Shown: positions 1 through 6,634, counted from the stretch's first letter. The stretch is DNA of 8,992 nucleotides from an uncultured Peptococcaceae bacterium (GCA_945949655.1 CAMFFG010000032.1:1-8992); one strand, 5' to 3'. Notes: generated by a model not told the origin, from the letters alone. Translations and numbers: made by a program.

Positions 1-2367
1 CTGCGTGCCATGAATATCGCTATCTATGAGCTGGAGGGCTATGAAGGCGATGATGTGATCGGCACAATGGTGCGCTGGGCGGAACAGCAGGATATTGCCA
101 GCATTATTGTAACCGGGGATAAAGACAGTCTGCAGCTGATCAGCGACAAAACCAGCGTGTATCTGACCAAGAAAGGCATCAGTGAGCTTGACCGGTATGA
201 TTACGCCGCTTTCCAGGAAGAATATGGCCTGATTCCAGATCAGATACGGGACTTGAAAGGATTGATGGGGGATGCTTCCGATAATATTCCGGGCGTGCCT
301 GGTGTAGGCGAGAAAACAGCGCTGAAACTGCTGCACCAGTATGGTACAGTGGAGGAATTATATCAGCAGCTGGATGGTTGTAACGGGAAAAAGCTGGGCG
401 AAAAGCTGCGGGAAAATAAAGACAAAGCTTTTATGAGCAAGGAACTGGCGACAATTTTTTGTCAGGTACCGCTGGAATTTACCGAGGAGGCTTTGGCCCG
501 TCATGCATTTGACCGGGAAAAGCTCATTGCACTGTACAAAGAACTGGAACTGCGGACGCTGTTAAAAGAGCTGATCAGCCAGTATCCGGTACAGACAGAA
601 GAAGAGGTTGCTGCTGATATAGAAAAAACTGACGATAAAGCGATTTGGCCTTCTAAGGGCATTCATCTGACAGAGCCGGAGATGTTACGGCAGGCCATGG
701 AAAATCATCATCCGCAGACAATGGTGCTGATTTTGGAAGAACAGCCGGGTGATAGCGCAGGAATACCAAATCGGAATATAGGGCTTATGGTGGAACGTCA
801 GCCTTATCTGGTGGAGTGCGGGCAGTCTTTTGCCAAGTATGCGCAAATACTGAAACCTTGGGTGGAAGATGAGCAGATTGCAGTGCTGACCAATGATGCC
901 AAAGGATTATACAAGGCATTTTTGGCAGAAGGAGTCAAACTGAAAGCTGTGATGTTTGACAGTACGCTGGTTGCCTACCTGTTAAATCCGGAGGCAAAAG
1001 ATCTGTCGGTGGATGCATTGCTGAGCCAGTATTTTGGTGTGACATTACCGGAAGCAGGCGAAGAACACCTTTTTGGACTGCTGAAAGGAATCTATGTGTT
1101 AAGCGGGCAGATGTTGGATCGGCTGGTACAGGAAGATCTGATGAATCTGTATGGGAAGATCGAATTGCCACTGACAGAGCTTTTAGCTCACATGGAACAC
1201 GAGGGAATCCGCATCAATACGGATTATCTGGTTCAACTGGGAGAAGAGCTGACAGAGCGCATCGACACTTTGACGGAGAAGCTGTACGCTGCTGCCGGCG
1301 AAGCGTTTAATCTGAATTCATCCAAACAGTTAGGTGTGATTTTGTTCGAAAAACTAGGGCTGCCGGTGATCAAGAAGACCAAGACAGGTTATTCTACTGA
1401 TGCTGAAGTTCTGGACACGCTGGCAGAGGATTATGATTTTGTCAAAGATATTTTAGCCTACCGGCAACTGACAAAATTGAAATCGACTTATATAGAGGGA
1501 ATTTTAAAGCTGGTGGATTCTGATACCAACAAGGTTCATACCACCTTTAATCAGACCATTACAGCTACAGGACGGTTGAGCAGCACAGAACCTAACCTGC
1601 AAAATATTCCCATTAAAACAGAAGAAGGAAAAAGGATCCGCAAAGCGTTTATCCCATCGAAGCCGGGAAATATACTGGTAGCCGCTGATTACTCCCAAAT
1701 TGAGCTGCGTATCCTGGCCCATATGTCAAAAGATCCTGTACTGGTGGAAAGTTTTCTGAACCAGGAAGATATTCATCGTCGCACGGCTTCCGAAGTATTC
1801 GGTGTGCCGATGGAGGAAGTGACCAAAGAAATGCGTCGCAATGCCAAGGCCGTCAATTTTGGAATTATTTATGGGCAGACGGAGTTTGGCTTGAGCAAAG
1901 AGCTGGGCATTACCCGTGCGGAAGCGCGGGAATACATCGATAACTATTTTGCCCGCTACAGTGGCGTCAAACAGTGGATCGAACAGGCGATCCAGGAGGC
2001 CAGAGCTACCGGTGTAAGTACCACCATGATGGGACGAAAACGTTATATCAAGGATATCAACAGCAAAAATTTTAATCTGCGCAGTTTTGCCGAACGTACT
2101 GCTGTGAATACGCCTATCCAGGGCACCGCGGCAGATGTGATCAAGCTGGCCATGCTGCTGGTACAGCAAAAAATGGAACAGCGCCATTTCAAAGCCAAAA
2201 TGCTGCTGCAGGTGCACGACGAACTGATTTTTGAAGTTCCGCCCCATGAAATTTCCGGACTGATCGTGATCTTGCGGGAATGCATGGAGCATGCGGTAGA
2301 ACTGGATGTTCCGCTGAAAATTGATGTCAACGTAGGTTTTGACTGGTATGATATGGAGCGTGTATAA
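1..2367 (+). CDS. polA: DNA polymerase I, 5' end missing at window edge
   Basis: Cytoplasmic repair and replication polymerase that removes RNA primers and fills gaps. The frame is open from base 1, so the ATG at 10 is internal and roughly 100 N-terminal residues lie upstream; 788 codons are visible. In window codons, the 5' nuclease part (about 1-195) has metal-binding aspartates in VTGDKDS (37-43) and GDASDNIPG (from 90), followed by the helix-hairpin-helix GVPGVGEKTA. A middle region (about 218-375) sits where the 3'-5' exonuclease should be, but its metal-binding residues are not recognisable. The polymerase part (about 385-788) has motif A DYSQIELR (catalytic D563), motif B RRNAKAVNFGIIYG (R613, K616, F620) and motif C QVHDELIFEV (D740). 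Phe620 matches the E. coli Phe762 type, which disfavours dideoxynucleotides. The stop codon overlaps the mutM start by one base (TAATG), suggesting translational coupling. Identification is very secure. Confidence 0.98.
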   Translation: MRAMNIAIYELEGYEGDDVIGTMVRWAEQQDIASIIVTGDKDSLQLISDKTSVYLTKKGISELDRYDYAAFQEEYGLIPDQIRDLKGLMGDASDNIPGVPGVGEKTALKLLHQYGTVEELYQQLDGCNGKKLGEKLRENKDKAFMSKELATIFCQVPLEFTEEALARHAFDREKLIALYKELELRTLLKELISQYPVQTEEEVAADIEKTDDKAIWPSKGIHLTEPEMLRQAMENHHPQTMVLILEEQPGDSAGIPNRNIGLMVERQPYLVECGQSFAKYAQILKPWVEDEQIAVLTNDAKGLYKAFLAEGVKLKAVMFDSTLVAYLLNPEAKDLSVDALLSQYFGVTLPEAGEEHLFGLLKGIYVLSGQMLDRLVQEDLMNLYGKIELPLTELLAHMEHEGIRINTDYLVQLGEELTERIDTLTEKLYAAAGEAFNLNSSKQLGVILFEKLGLPVIKKTKTGYSTDAEVLDTLAEDYDFVKDILAYRQLTKLKSTYIEGILKLVDSDTNKVHTTFNQTITATGRLSSTEPNLQNIPIKTEEGKRIRKAFIPSKPGNILVAADYSQIELRILAHMSKDPVLVESFLNQEDIHRRTASEVFGVPMEEVTKEMRRNAKAVNFGIIYGQTEFGLSKELGITRAEAREYIDNYFARYSGVKQWIEQAIQEARATGVSTTMMGRKRYIKDINSKNFNLRSFAERTAVNTPIQGTAADVIKLAMLLVQQKMEQRHFKAKMLLQVHDELIFEVPPHEISGLIVILRECMEHAVELDVPLKIDVNVGFDWYDMERV

Positions 2368-3218
2368 TGCCGGAGTTGCCAGAAGTAGAGACTGTTTGTC
2401 GTTCCTTACTGCAAACAGTGTTGGATCAGTATATTAGAACAGTGACCGTTACACGATCCAGGCTGTTGCCGAACAATACGATAGAGGAATTTTCGGAAGC
2501 ATTATGCGGGCACTGCTTTTCTGCAGTGCACCGGAGGGGCAAATACATCCTGCTGGATTTGGATCATGACATGACGCTTGTAGTACATCTGCGTATGACG
2601 GGAAAATTGCTGTACCAGCTGTCAGACAGTCCGTTGGATAAGCACAGCCATATTGTTTTTGAACTGGATGGTGGTCACAGGCTTTGTTACAATGATGTAC
2701 GTCAGTTTGGAACATTGCAGCTGCTGCCAACTGCGCTCTGGACGCAGCTTCCTGGGATTGCGGCGTTGGGGCCGGAACCGCTTGAAGATGATTTCACAGC
2801 GGAATGGCTGATGCAGCAGATGGTGGGCAAAAAACAAAAAGTAAAAGCGTTTCTGCTGGATCAGCATAATATCGCCGGGATCGGCAATATTTATGCCGAT
2901 GAAATACTTTTTCAGGCGCATATTCATCCGGAAGAGCCTGTGTGTAATCTGACCGATACAGAAACGGTGCAGGATTTATGGTTTGCCATACGGGATCGTC
3001 TGGAGCAGGGAATTCGCTATGGAGGCAGCTCCATCAAAGATTATGTGGACAGCCTGGGACAGGCAGGCAGTTTCCAGAAACAGCACCGTGCGTATGGCCG
3101 AGGTGGGCAGCCCTGCACAGAATGTGGCTGTACCATGCTGAAGATGATTTCAGGCGGACGGAGCAGCTGTTATTGTCCAAATTGCCAGCCACGGCGGGAT
3201 AGTTCCGTGTTGCCGTAA
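2367..3218 (+). CDS. mutM: Formamidopyrimidine-DNA glycosylase (Fpg/MutM)
   Basis: Bifunctional DNA glycosylase/AP lyase of base excision repair that removes 8-oxoguanine and formamidopyrimidines. The protein has 283 residues, close to the family's usual 270-280. It begins MPELPEVET, giving the catalytic N-terminal Pro2 and Glu3 once Met1 is removed. Other expected residues are Lys59 in RRGKY, and Met77, Arg112 and Phe114, the void-filling trio, at the same numbers as in the Geobacillus enzyme. The helix-two-turn-helix region contains NIAGIGNIYADE with Asn174. A C-terminal zinc finger uses Cys250, Cys253, Cys270 and Cys273 (CxxC-16-CxxC), with the conserved Arg265 in GGRSSC. The start is fixed by the N-terminal motif and by a GGAG site at 2355-2358 inside the polA end. 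Overlap with polA implies one transcript, which fits their shared role: MutM makes the gap, Pol I fills it. Confidence 0.98.
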   Translation: MPELPEVETVCRSLLQTVLDQYIRTVTVTRSRLLPNNTIEEFSEALCGHCFSAVHRRGKYILLDLDHDMTLVVHLRMTGKLLYQLSDSPLDKHSHIVFELDGGHRLCYNDVRQFGTLQLLPTALWTQLPGIAALGPEPLEDDFTAEWLMQQMVGKKQKVKAFLLDQHNIAGIGNIYADEILFQAHIHPEEPVCNLTDTETVQDLWFAIRDRLEQGIRYGGSSIKDYVDSLGQAGSFQKQHRAYGRGGQPCTECGCTMLKMISGGRSSCYCPNCQPRRDSSVLP

Positions 3219-3283
3219 AACAATAGAATAATAGAAACAAATCACCGTTTCACGCTTTTCTCCATATATTATTAGGGAGGTAT

Positions 3284-3292
3284 GGAGGGAGG
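3284..3292 (+). promoter_or_regulatory. Strong Shine-Dalgarno site for the TTG-started ytaF
   Basis: GGAGGGAGG ends eight bases before the TTG at 3301, which is ideal spacing. There is no in-frame ATG between this site and the first transmembrane helix, so this site decides the non-ATG start. A second purine run, AGGGAGG, lies just upstream at 3274-3280 but is too far from the TTG to act on it. Confidence 0.75.
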
Positions 3293-3300
3293 CGGTTGAT

Positions 3301-3924
3301 TTGCTATGGACAGTACTTCTGGCCTTAACGTTGAGTCTGGACTGTTTGGGGGCTGGGTTTTCCTATGGCTTGCAGAAAATTTTACTTCCATGGTATGGCA
3401 TTGTTATTATCTGCTGCTGTTCTGGCATGGTGCTGGCGGTTTCTATGCTTATGGGCAGCTGGCTGGGGCAGTTTATTGCACCGCGGCTTGTCCGTTTTGC
3501 AGGCGCCGGATTGCTGATCGGGTTAGGTTTGTGTATGCTGTGCAAAAGTATTCAGGAACTGGTGCAGCAGGAGGATAACAATGCATTGTTTCAGTGGAAG
3601 CTTAGCCGCTTTGGTATTGTAATACAAATTTTAAAAGAACCGCGTCGGGCTGATTTGGATCGTTCCGGTCGGATCAGCAGTAAAGAGGCATTCTGGCTGG
3701 GGTTGGCACTTTCGCTGGATTCCTGCGGTGCGGGGATTGGTATGGCGCTGATGGGGCATTCTCCATTCTGGACCAGCCTCTGCACGGCAGGGAGCGCTTT
3801 TTTGTTTCTCTCTCTGGGTCTATATCTGGGGGAACATCTGGGAGAACAGTTATCCTATAAAAAGATCAAACTGTTGCCAGGCTGCCTGCTGATGGTCATT
3901 GGGCTGCTTCGGCTGATATGTTAG
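3301..3924 (+). CDS. ytaF: YtaF-type sporulation membrane protein (MntP-related)
   Basis: Polytopic membrane protein of 207 residues, about six helices, in the YtaF/MntP group. MntP exports manganese in other bacteria; YtaF is named for its link to sporulating Bacilli and its substrate is not established. Two related halves are visible: the first helix carries LTLSLDCLGAGFSYG (Asp14) and the fourth LALSLDSCGAGIGMA (Asp140), matching the paired acidic membrane motif of the MntP fold. Between them, residues 118-129 (DLDRSGRISSKE) read as an EF-hand-like loop. TTG at 3301 is chosen as start because a strong Shine-Dalgarno site lies eight bases upstream and no in-frame ATG is available before helix 1. 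It lies between mutM and coaE, the same order as in Bacillus subtilis. No terminator or convincing promoter is seen in the 82-base gap after mutM, so it is probably co-transcribed. Family assignment is firm; transported ion is inference. Confidence 0.92.
   Translation: MLWTVLLALTLSLDCLGAGFSYGLQKILLPWYGIVIICCCSGMVLAVSMLMGSWLGQFIAPRLVRFAGAGLLIGLGLCMLCKSIQELVQQEDNNALFQWKLSRFGIVIQILKEPRRADLDRSGRISSKEAFWLGLALSLDSCGAGIGMALMGHSPFWTSLCTAGSAFLFLSLGLYLGEHLGEQLSYKKIKLLPGCLLMVIGLLRLIC
3652..3687 (+). other. EF-hand-like acidic loop within YtaF
   Basis: Residues 118-129 of YtaF read DLDRSGRISSKE. This matches the 12-residue EF-hand calcium loop: acidic or polar residues at positions 1, 3, 5, 9 and 12, glycine at 6 and isoleucine at 8. 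It lies in a hydrophilic connection just before the second LSLD helix. Metal binding itself is inference; the pattern is seen directly. Confidence 0.6.
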
Positions 3925-3925
3925 A

Positions 3926-3931
3926 AGGTGA
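3926..3931 (+). promoter_or_regulatory. Shine-Dalgarno site supporting the GTG start of coaE
   Basis: AGGTGA, part of the consensus AAGGAGGTGA, ends four bases before GTG at 3936. The in-frame ATG at 3918 lies upstream of this site, inside the end of ytaF, and has no comparable site of its own. This favours the GTG. Confidence 0.6.
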
Positions 3932-3935
3932 GATT

Positions 3936-4532
3936 GTGACAAAAATAATTGGACTGACCGGAGGCATTGCCAGCGGCAAATCGACAGTCAGTCAGTATCT
4001 GCAAAAACGCGGAATCCCGGTAATAGATGCCGATCTGGTAGCTAGACGGGTCGTAGAGCCTGGCACAGTAGGCTTAGAGCAGATCCGGGATACTTTTGGC
4101 TGGCAGTATCTTCGGCCTGATGGTACGCTAAACCGGGAATTATTAGGGAAAAAAGTATTTGCAGAGCCGGAAGCTTTAGCGCAGCTGAATGCTATTACCA
4201 GACCGCTGATTGTGGAGGAACTGCGCCGGCAATTGCAAACTGCAAGGCCAGTGGCAGTGCTGGACGCACCGCTGCTTCTGGAGGAAGAGGTCTATCGCCA
4301 GATGGCCGATGTCATATGGGTCGTGACGGTTCGTCCGGAAACACAGCTGAAGCGGTTACTGGCTCGCAATCATTACAGTCTGCAGCAGGCCAAAGAACGC
4401 ATTGCAGCGCAAATGACTGATGCCGAGCGGATCCCCCTGGCCGATGCAGTGATCGATAACAATGGCACAGTGGAAGAAACCTGGAGACAGACCGAGCAGC
4501 TGTTGACCGACATATTGGCAGATCAGAACTGA
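3936..4532 (+). CDS. coaE: Dephospho-CoA kinase
   Basis: Cytoplasmic enzyme that phosphorylates the 3'-hydroxyl of dephospho-CoA with ATP, the final step of coenzyme A synthesis. The 198-residue product (from GTG) has the P-loop GGIASGKST (residues 9-17, Lys15), the VIDADLVAR segment with Asp33, LDAPLLLEE in the core, the lid-like RLLARNHYSLQQAKERI region and a late ADAVIDNNGTVEE strand. The whole length and motif order match CoaE. The upstream ATG at 3918 would add six residues (MLEGEI) and overlap ytaF by seven bases. I prefer GTG because it gives the usual family start, MTKIIGLTGG, and has AGGTGA correctly spaced. Gap to ytaF is 11 bases, so the two are almost certainly co-transcribed. Function is secure; start is likely but not certain. 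Confidence 0.95.
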   Translation: MTKIIGLTGGIASGKSTVSQYLQKRGIPVIDADLVARRVVEPGTVGLEQIRDTFGWQYLRPDGTLNRELLGKKVFAEPEALAQLNAITRPLIVEELRRQLQTARPVAVLDAPLLLEEEVYRQMADVIWVVTVRPETQLKRLLARNHYSLQQAKERIAAQMTDAERIPLADAVIDNNGTVEETWRQTEQLLTDILADQN

Positions 4533-4606
4533 TTTTGCAATGATAAATATTTTATATAAACAGTGAAATTTTTGCGAAGAAAACAGGAAAGAGAAGTGGA
4601 AAAACA

Positions 4607-5533
4607 ATGGTTTATAACAATGTGCTGGAAGCACTGGGAAATACGCCGATGATTCGGCTGAATCGTATGGTAGATGAAGATAGCGCTGATATTCTGGTAA
4701 AATTTGAAGCTGTGAACGTAGGCGGTTCCATAAAAACACGCACTGCCTTTAACATGATTGAAGCGGCTGAGCGTTCTGGCCGCATTGGTCCGGACACGAT
4801 TATTGTAGAGCCGACCAGCGGGAATCAGGGGATTGGCTTGGCTCTGATCGGTGCGGTAAAAGGATATAAGACCATAATTGTAATGCCTGATTCAGTCAGT
4901 GAAGAACGGCGAAAGCTGGTACAGCATTATGGGGCCAGCGTGATTCTGATTCATGATGAAGGGAATATTGGTGCGTGCATCGCGGAATGTATGCAGACCG
5001 CACTTCGCATGGCGGAAGAAAACCCCAAGGTCTATGTGCCGCAGCAGTTCGAGAATCCTGCCAATTCGGATGCGCATCGGAACGGCACTGCACAGGAGAT
5101 TCTGGAGCAGGTGGCAGGTTCGATTGACGGTTTCTGTTCCGGCATTGGTACAGGCGGTACCATCACCGGTATTGGGGAAGTGTTGAAAGCACACAATCCA
5201 CAAATTGAGATCTGGGCTGTAGAGCCGGAGCATGCCGCGATTTTAGCTGGCGGCAGTGTTGGCACCCATTTACAGATGGGCATCGGTGACGGTGTGATTC
5301 CAGAAATCCTGAATCAGCAGATTTATGATGCGATTCACATTGTCACGGATGAGGAAGCCATACAGACAGCAAAAGATCTGGCCCGTCTGGAAGGTCTGAT
5401 GTGCGGAATCTCCAGCGGCACCAACGTGGCAGCAGCGCGGAAACTGGCGAAAAAGCTGGGAAAAGGAAAAACCGTTGTTACAATTTTGCCGGATACCGCG
5501 GAACGGTATTTCAGCACACCATTGTTTGAATGA
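4607..5533 (+). CDS. cysK: Cysteine synthase-family PLP enzyme (O-acetylserine sulfhydrylase-like)
   Basis: Fold-type II pyridoxal-phosphate enzyme of 308 residues, the usual CysK length. Its likely reaction is replacement of acetate in O-acetylserine by sulfide to give cysteine. PLP lysine is Lys43 in NVGGSIKTRTA. The asparagine loop is PTSGNQG (residues 69-75), the phosphate-binding loop GIGTGGTITG, the QQFENPAN segment follows the family pattern, and GISSGTN holds the serine that contacts the PLP ring nitrogen. The protein ends FSTPLFE. Two loops depart from the usual NPGGSVKDR and TSGNTG forms, so substrate preference could differ (for example O-phosphoserine or another beta-substituted amino acid). 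The ATG has only a weak purine-rich ribosome site upstream. It follows coaE after 74 AT-rich bases without a terminator, so it may be read from the coaE transcript or from its own weak promoter. Tandem stops TGA TAA close it, and a terminator follows. Enzyme family firm, exact substrate less so. Confidence 0.85.
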   Translation: MVYNNVLEALGNTPMIRLNRMVDEDSADILVKFEAVNVGGSIKTRTAFNMIEAAERSGRIGPDTIIVEPTSGNQGIGLALIGAVKGYKTIIVMPDSVSEERRKLVQHYGASVILIHDEGNIGACIAECMQTALRMAEENPKVYVPQQFENPANSDAHRNGTAQEILEQVAGSIDGFCSGIGTGGTITGIGEVLKAHNPQIEIWAVEPEHAAILAGGSVGTHLQMGIGDGVIPEILNQQIYDAIHIVTDEEAIQTAKDLARLEGLMCGISSGTNVAAARKLAKKLGKGKTVVTILPDTAERYFSTPLFE

Positions 5534-5584
5534 TAACTTAGGCATCATCGGACAGGCTTTTCGTTAAATAGCATGGCAAAGAAG

Positions 5585-5617
5585 CCGTTCTGGAAGTATC
5601 ATTCCGGGACGGTTTTT
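5585..5617 (+). terminator. Rho-independent terminator after the cysteine synthase gene
   Basis: The left arm CCGTTCTGGAA (5585-5595) pairs over eleven positions with TTCCGGGACGG (5602-5612), including two G-U pairs, around a six-base loop GTATCA. TTTTT (5613-5617) follows at once, and the purine stretch before the left arm can pair with it. It lies 51 bases after the cysK stop and 18 bases before the transporter start. Confidence 0.85.
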
Positions 5618-5622
5618 GGTTT

Positions 5623-5630
5623 AGGGGTGA
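5623..5630 (+). promoter_or_regulatory. Shine-Dalgarno site of the EamA transporter
   Basis: AGGGGTGA resembles AAGGAGGTGA and ends five bases before ATG at 5636. With the terminator immediately upstream, it marks 5636 rather than the in-frame ATG at 5573 as the start. Confidence 0.65.
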
Positions 5631-5635
5631 ATGTT

Positions 5636-6499
5636 ATGTGGATCCTATTTGCATTTGGCTCAGCACTTTTTGCGGGCTTAACTTCTATTTTAGCAAAATG
5701 TGGCGTTCGGGAGACCGATTCTACTGTAGCAACAGCGATTCGCACTATCGTTGTGCTGGTTTTTTCCTGGCTGATGGTATTTCTGACAGGTTCCCAAAAT
5801 CAGATCGCTATGATTGATGGAACAACACTGTTATTCCTGATTCTTTCCGGCATGGCCACAGGGGCTTCCTGGTTATGCTATTTCAAAGCATTACAGTTGG
5901 GAGACATCAATAAGGTTGTCCCCATTGATAAATCCAGCACAGTTCTGGCTATTCTTCTGGCTTTTGTTTTTCTGCATGAAGATGTCAGTTTGGTTAAAGC
6001 GGTTGGTGTCGTATGCATTGCCGTTGGCACCTTTCTGATGATCGAAAAGAAAAAATCTGATTCCAAACAGATAAAAGGGGAAAGCTGGCTGCTCTATGCA
6101 GTGGGCTCTGCTGTTTTTGCCAGCCTTACAGCTATTTTAGGGAAAATAGGTATTGTCGGTGTAGAATCAAATCTCGGCACGGCCATTCGCACCGCAGTCG
6201 TGTTACTTATGGCATGGGTCATGGTGTTTGTGACGGGCAAACAGCATACTATTCCAGACACATCGAAAAAGGAACTAGGATTTATCTGCCTTTCGGGGCT
6301 TGCCACTGGCGCTTCCTGGCTCTGTTATTATAAAGCATTACAGGATGGTCCGGCCAGTGTTGTTGTGCCGGTGGATAAGCTCAGTATTCTGGTAACGATC
6401 GCTTTTTCCTATCTCGTGTTTCAGGAACGACTGTCCAAAAAATCTGCACTGGGTCTGGTTCTTATCGTGGCGGGTACACTTGTTATGCTGATCGCATAG
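5636..6499 (+). CDS. EamA/DMT family transporter, ten helices, duplicated halves
   Basis: Integral membrane protein of 287 residues in the drug/metabolite transporter superfamily (EamA type), about ten helices. Each half begins with a W-x-L-[FY]-A-x-GSA-x-FA motif, continues through an ATAIRT or GTAIRT helix, then a GASWLCY helix with KALQ, then VVP-x-DK, and ends in a G-T-x-x-M helix. The halves, joined by a short lysine-rich linker (EKKKSDSKQ), share roughly half their residues by hand alignment. Substrate cannot be read from sequence; members export amino acids or metabolites. The neighbouring cysteine synthase makes an amino-acid link conceivable, but a terminator separates them. ATG 5636 is chosen over an in-frame ATG at 5573, because the 21 extra residues would be encoded across the terminator and are not hydrophobic, whereas MWILFAFGSALF is a standard first helix. 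No good terminator is seen after the gene. Family firm, substrate unknown. Confidence 0.9.
   Translation: MWILFAFGSALFAGLTSILAKCGVRETDSTVATAIRTIVVLVFSWLMVFLTGSQNQIAMIDGTTLLFLILSGMATGASWLCYFKALQLGDINKVVPIDKSSTVLAILLAFVFLHEDVSLVKAVGVVCIAVGTFLMIEKKKSDSKQIKGESWLLYAVGSAVFASLTAILGKIGIVGVESNLGTAIRTAVVLLMAWVMVFVTGKQHTIPDTSKKELGFICLSGLATGASWLCYYKALQDGPASVVVPVDKLSILVTIAFSYLVFQERLSKKSALGLVLIVAGTLVMLIA
5639..6043 (+). repeat. First half of the internal duplication in the EamA transporter
   Basis: Encodes residues 2-136, five helices. By hand alignment about 65 of 136 residues match the second half, with almost no gaps. DNA similarity is also visible: 42 bases at 5855-5896 match 6302-6343 at 35 positions, including an exact 12-base run, AAAGCATTACAG. 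Confidence 0.8.
6086..6493 (+). repeat. Second half of the internal duplication in the EamA transporter
   Basis: Encodes residues 151-286, again five helices, in the same order as the first half. GASWLCY and KALQ recur exactly, 149 codons after their first copies. This half is closer in feel to single-domain EamA proteins (SNLGTAIRT, VVVPVDKLS), which is an impression, not a search result. Confidence 0.8.
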
Positions 6500-6547
6500 G
6501 CACAGAACAAGAAGTGCTGTTTCTCCTGCTAAACTTTATTTATCCAA

Positions 6548-6576
6548 TTGACAGATAGGGGAAAAAGATATATAAC
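6548..6576 (+). promoter_or_regulatory. Sigma-A type promoter of the HD-GYP signalling gene
   Basis: A perfect -35 box TTGACA (6548-6553) is followed, after exactly 17 bases, by TATAAC (6571-6576), five of six matches to the -10 consensus. AT-rich sequence (6531-6547) lies upstream and could act as an UP element. Transcription would begin near 6583, leaving a leader of about 60 bases before the ATG at 6645. Confidence 0.8.
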
Positions 6577-6590
6577 TATAGTGATATAGT
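6575..6590 (+). promoter_or_regulatory. Perfect inverted repeat over the promoter start site, possible operator
   Basis: ACTATA and TATAGT are perfect inverted copies separated by GTGA. The dyad overlaps the end of the -10 box and the expected start point, a position where a bound repressor would block initiation. In AT-rich DNA a six-base dyad can arise by chance, so the regulatory role is only a suggestion. Confidence 0.35.
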
Positions 6591-6634
6591 CATTATTCGG
6601 ACAAAATATATCTGTTGCGTATGGGGAAGCTGGT

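Noticed and set aside
1726..2292. Long minus-strand open frame of 188 codons within polA
   Set aside because: It is the complement of the conserved polymerase motifs, and the translation shows no recognisable domain; the plus-strand gene explains the openness.
3282..3299. Five-codon frame ATG GAG GGA GGC GGT TGA just before ytaF, as a coupling peptide
   Set aside because: It lies within the Shine-Dalgarno run, its own purine run is too close to the ATG, and nothing else supports translation.
3219..3300. Terminator, promoter or manganese riboswitch between mutM and ytaF
   Set aside because: No stable stem with a T-run, no pair of boxes at proper spacing, and 82 bases without visible paired stems is too little for a yybP-ykoY type riboswitch plus expression platform.
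4535..4560. Possible promoter before the cysteine synthase gene (TTGCAA with TATAAA)
   Set aside because: Spacing is only 14 bases and the area is generally AT-rich; not good enough to list as a feature, although a weak promoter cannot be excluded.
6500..6547. Terminator after the EamA transporter
   Set aside because: Only four-base stems such as ACAG/CTGT are present and no T-run follows them.
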